Shown: positions 62,836 to 64,000 of the stretch, one piece after another | Numbering within the stretch: the stretch's first letter is position 1 | Layout of the letters: the number at the start of each line of letters is the position of its first letter | From: Nocardia acidivorans NBRC 108247 | Lineage (GTDB): Bacteria; Actinomycetota; Actinomycetes; Mycobacteriales; Mycobacteriaceae | Direction of reading: 5' to 3' | Length of the DNA stretch: 64,000 nt | NCBI RefSeq assembly: GCF_001625085.1 | Contig: NZ_BDAW01000024.1 | Coordinates: 1-64,000, forward strand | Made by a program: the position numbers and the translations under genes | The notes under the pieces: model-generated | What the model saw: only the letters and a program-made list of their open reading frames with translations | Databases searched by the model: none | Told to the model about the DNA's origin: nothing

Positions 62836-63507
62836 ATGCGTGTCATCTACAACGAACAAATGGCCGAGCTCGCCGATCTGCTCGGCGGCATGGCCGGGCT
62901 CGCCGGATCGGCCATGGAGCGGGCCACCAACTCGCTGCTCAATGCCGATCTCGAGCTCGCGGAGCAGGTGATCACCGAGTACGACCGTATCGCCGAGATG
63001 ATCCAGCTGGCCGAGGAGAAAGCCTTCGCACTGCTGGCCCTGCAGGCCCCCGTGGCCGGCGATTTGCGGCAGGTCGTCAGCGCCATCCAGATCGTCGCCG
63101 ATGTGAACCGGATGGGCGCGCTCGCCCTGCACGTGGCCAAGATGACCCGCCGGCGCTTCCCGAACCACGCCGTACCCGAGGCCGTCAACAGCTACTTCGC
63201 CGAGATGGGCCGCATCGCGGTGAAGATGGGCGCGACCGCGAAGGAGGTGCTGGAGACCCGCGATCCCGAGCGGGCCGCCAAGCTCACCGATGACGACGAG
63301 GCGATGGACGATCTGCGCAAGCATCTGTTCACGCTGATCATGGACCGCGACTGGCAGTTCGGCGTGCCGTCCGCGGTGGATGTGGCGCTGCTGGGCCGGT
63401 ACTACGAGCGGTTCGCCGATCACGCCGTGGAGATCGGGCGCCGCGTGGTGTTCCTGGTGACCGGCGTCCTGCCGCCGGACCCGGATTCGGAGAAGGAAAG
63501 CATCTGA
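62836..63507 (+). CDS. phoU: PhoU phosphate-signalling protein
   Basis: 223 residues. [20 protein letters not shown] begins two three-helix PhoU repeats. Conserved metal/contact motifs: [57 protein letters not shown] and [20 protein letters not shown] (E/DxxxD type). PhoU couples the Pst transporter to the PhoR/SenX3 sensor and represses the phosphate-starvation response. M. tuberculosis PhoY2 (Rv0821c) lies next to the LCP gene as here. No pst genes are in the window. A long hairpin separates it from the convergent MFS gene. Confidence 0.95.
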   Translation: MRVIYNEQMAELADLLGGMAGLAGSAMERATNSLLNADLELAEQVITEYDRIAEMIQLAEEKAFALLALQAPVAGDLRQVVSAIQIVADVNRMGALALHVAKMTRRRFPNHAVPEAVNSYFAEMGRIAVKMGATAKEVLETRDPERAAKLTDDDEAMDDLRKHLFTLIMDRDWQFGVPSAVDVALLGRYYERFADHAVEIGRRVVFLVTGVLPPDPDSEKESI

Positions 63508-63535
63508 CGCGCTCCCGCAAGGGAGGCAAGGCAAT

Positions 63536-63577
63536 CGGCTCGGCGCCCGCACACGACACGGTGCGGGCGTCGAGCCG
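63536..63577. terminator. Bidirectional hairpin between phoU and MFS gene
   Basis: CGGCTCG-G-CGCCCGCAC / GTGCGGGCG-T-CGAGCCG, 17-bp stem with one G-T pair and an 8-nt loop, between convergent stops. Confidence 0.85.
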
Positions 63578-63579
63578 TA

Positions 63580-64000
63580 TCAGGCCCGCGGCGCGGGATC
63601 GGTCTCCGAATCGGTTGCGGTGGGCTCCTTTTCACGCCAGCCCAGTAGCACCGAGGGACCGCGTTCGGGCTTCCAGGGCAGCGCCAGCGCGACGATGAGG
63701 GCCGCGACGACCAAGGTGCCCACCGCGACATAGGAAGCCGCCTGCGCGCCGTCCAGGGCGGCCACCTTCATGGCGTGGATCAGATCCAGCTTCGCCTGGG
63801 ACAGCAGCGGATTCACCGGCGTCTTGATGATTTCGAGCACGCTGATCGGGGTATTGCTCGCCAAATCCTTCTGCTGCGGATTCATGATCTGATTCGGGAT
63901 TCCGGCGATCTTGTCACCCACCCGGTGGGAGTACACCGAGGTCATGATCGAGCCGAGCAGTGCCACGCCCAGCGCACCGCCGACCTCACGGGTGGTGTCG
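63580..64000 (-). CDS. DHA2-type MFS transporter, C-terminal part
   Basis: The gene enters from the right edge; 140 codons and the stop (63580) are visible. The first visible residues (REVGGALGVALLGSIMTSVY) are the conserved late segment of 14-span EmrB/QacA-type drug exporters. A final span YVAVGTLVVAALIVALALPW and an acidic Thr/Glu-rich tail end the protein. The loop between (NPLLSQAKLDLIHAMKVAAL) is typical of the actinobacterial subgroup. Substrate cannot be inferred from this part. Confidence 0.85.
   Translation of the reverse strand, partial: DTTREVGGALGVALLGSIMTSVYSHRVGDKIAGIPNQIMNPQQKDLASNTPISVLEIIKTPVNPLLSQAKLDLIHAMKVAALDGAQAASYVAVGTLVVAALIVALALPWKPERGPSVLLGWREKEPTATDSETDPAPRA

Overview
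The window is a high-G+C actinobacterial chromosome segment, most likely Nocardia. The main clues are a mycobactin/nocobactin-type salicylate synthase and aryl-AMP ligase, a DesA1-like acyl-ACP desaturase, a resuscitation-promoting factor, a separate polyprenol-phosphate mannose synthase, Tat-exported hydrolases, many GTG starts and many apparently leaderless genes. Gene content and order echo two Mycobacterium tuberculosis neighbourhoods: Rv0858c-Rv0896 (dapC, XPB, helicase-associated protein, rpfA, cspB, DUF2771, MFS, DUF3027, DUF2530/MarR, sepH, serC, citA, gltA2) and Rv0821c-Rv0824c (phoY2, LCP, dus, desA1). They are rearranged and interleaved with Nocardia-type accessory genes. This synteny statement rests on remembered M. 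tuberculosis gene order, not on an alignment.

Layout. 1-13 kb: division regulator sepH (partial), serC, a lipidated deacetylase, two citrate synthases (citA, gltA2), pdxH, an MFS exporter, an Eis-like acetyltransferase and YccF. 13-25 kb: MarR/DUF2530 pair, a Tat-secreted neutral ceramidase with a divergent TetR regulator and a clear operator, a 1002-residue GHKL ATPase, DUF3027, a lipoprotein glutaminyl cyclase, a frameshifted MFS gene and DUF2771. 25-40 kb: cold-shock protein, rpfA-type gene behind a CRP-like site and a c-di-AMP riboswitch, a helicase-associated protein, an endoglycoceramidase-like GH5 enzyme, XPB helicase, LysE exporters, M1 peptidase, dapC and an ECF41 sigma factor. 40-54 kb: DAHP synthase behind an aromatic-residue leader peptide, a DsbB-like pair, the salicylate branch of siderophore synthesis with IdeR-type boxes, plsB, a HAD-acyltransferase fusion and Ppm synthase. 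54-57 kb: tRNA-Phe/Asp/Glu operon, a gamma-butyrolactone-receptor-like TetR gene, a gene-poor 1.1-kb gap and tRNA-Lys. 57-64 kb: DUF937, desA1, dus, LCP ligase, phoU and the end of a DHA2-type MFS gene.

Functional links. The salicylate synthase and aryl-AMP ligase supply the siderophore starter unit and both carry IdeR-like boxes. The ceramidase and the endoglycoceramidase-like protein could act in sequence on host or environmental glycosphingolipids. RpfA-type enzyme, LCP ligase and deacetylase act on the envelope. PlsB and the HAD-acyltransferase catalyse consecutive acylations of glycerol-3-phosphate.

The most unusual non-coding signal is a dispersed bipartite hairpin element (core GGATCCCGGC...GCCGGGATGAC). 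It occupies five of the six convergent intergenic gaps longer than about 150 bp and usually borders a degenerate tandem array on its GATGAC side. I see no CRISPR array, rRNA, insertion sequence, integrase or phage gene.
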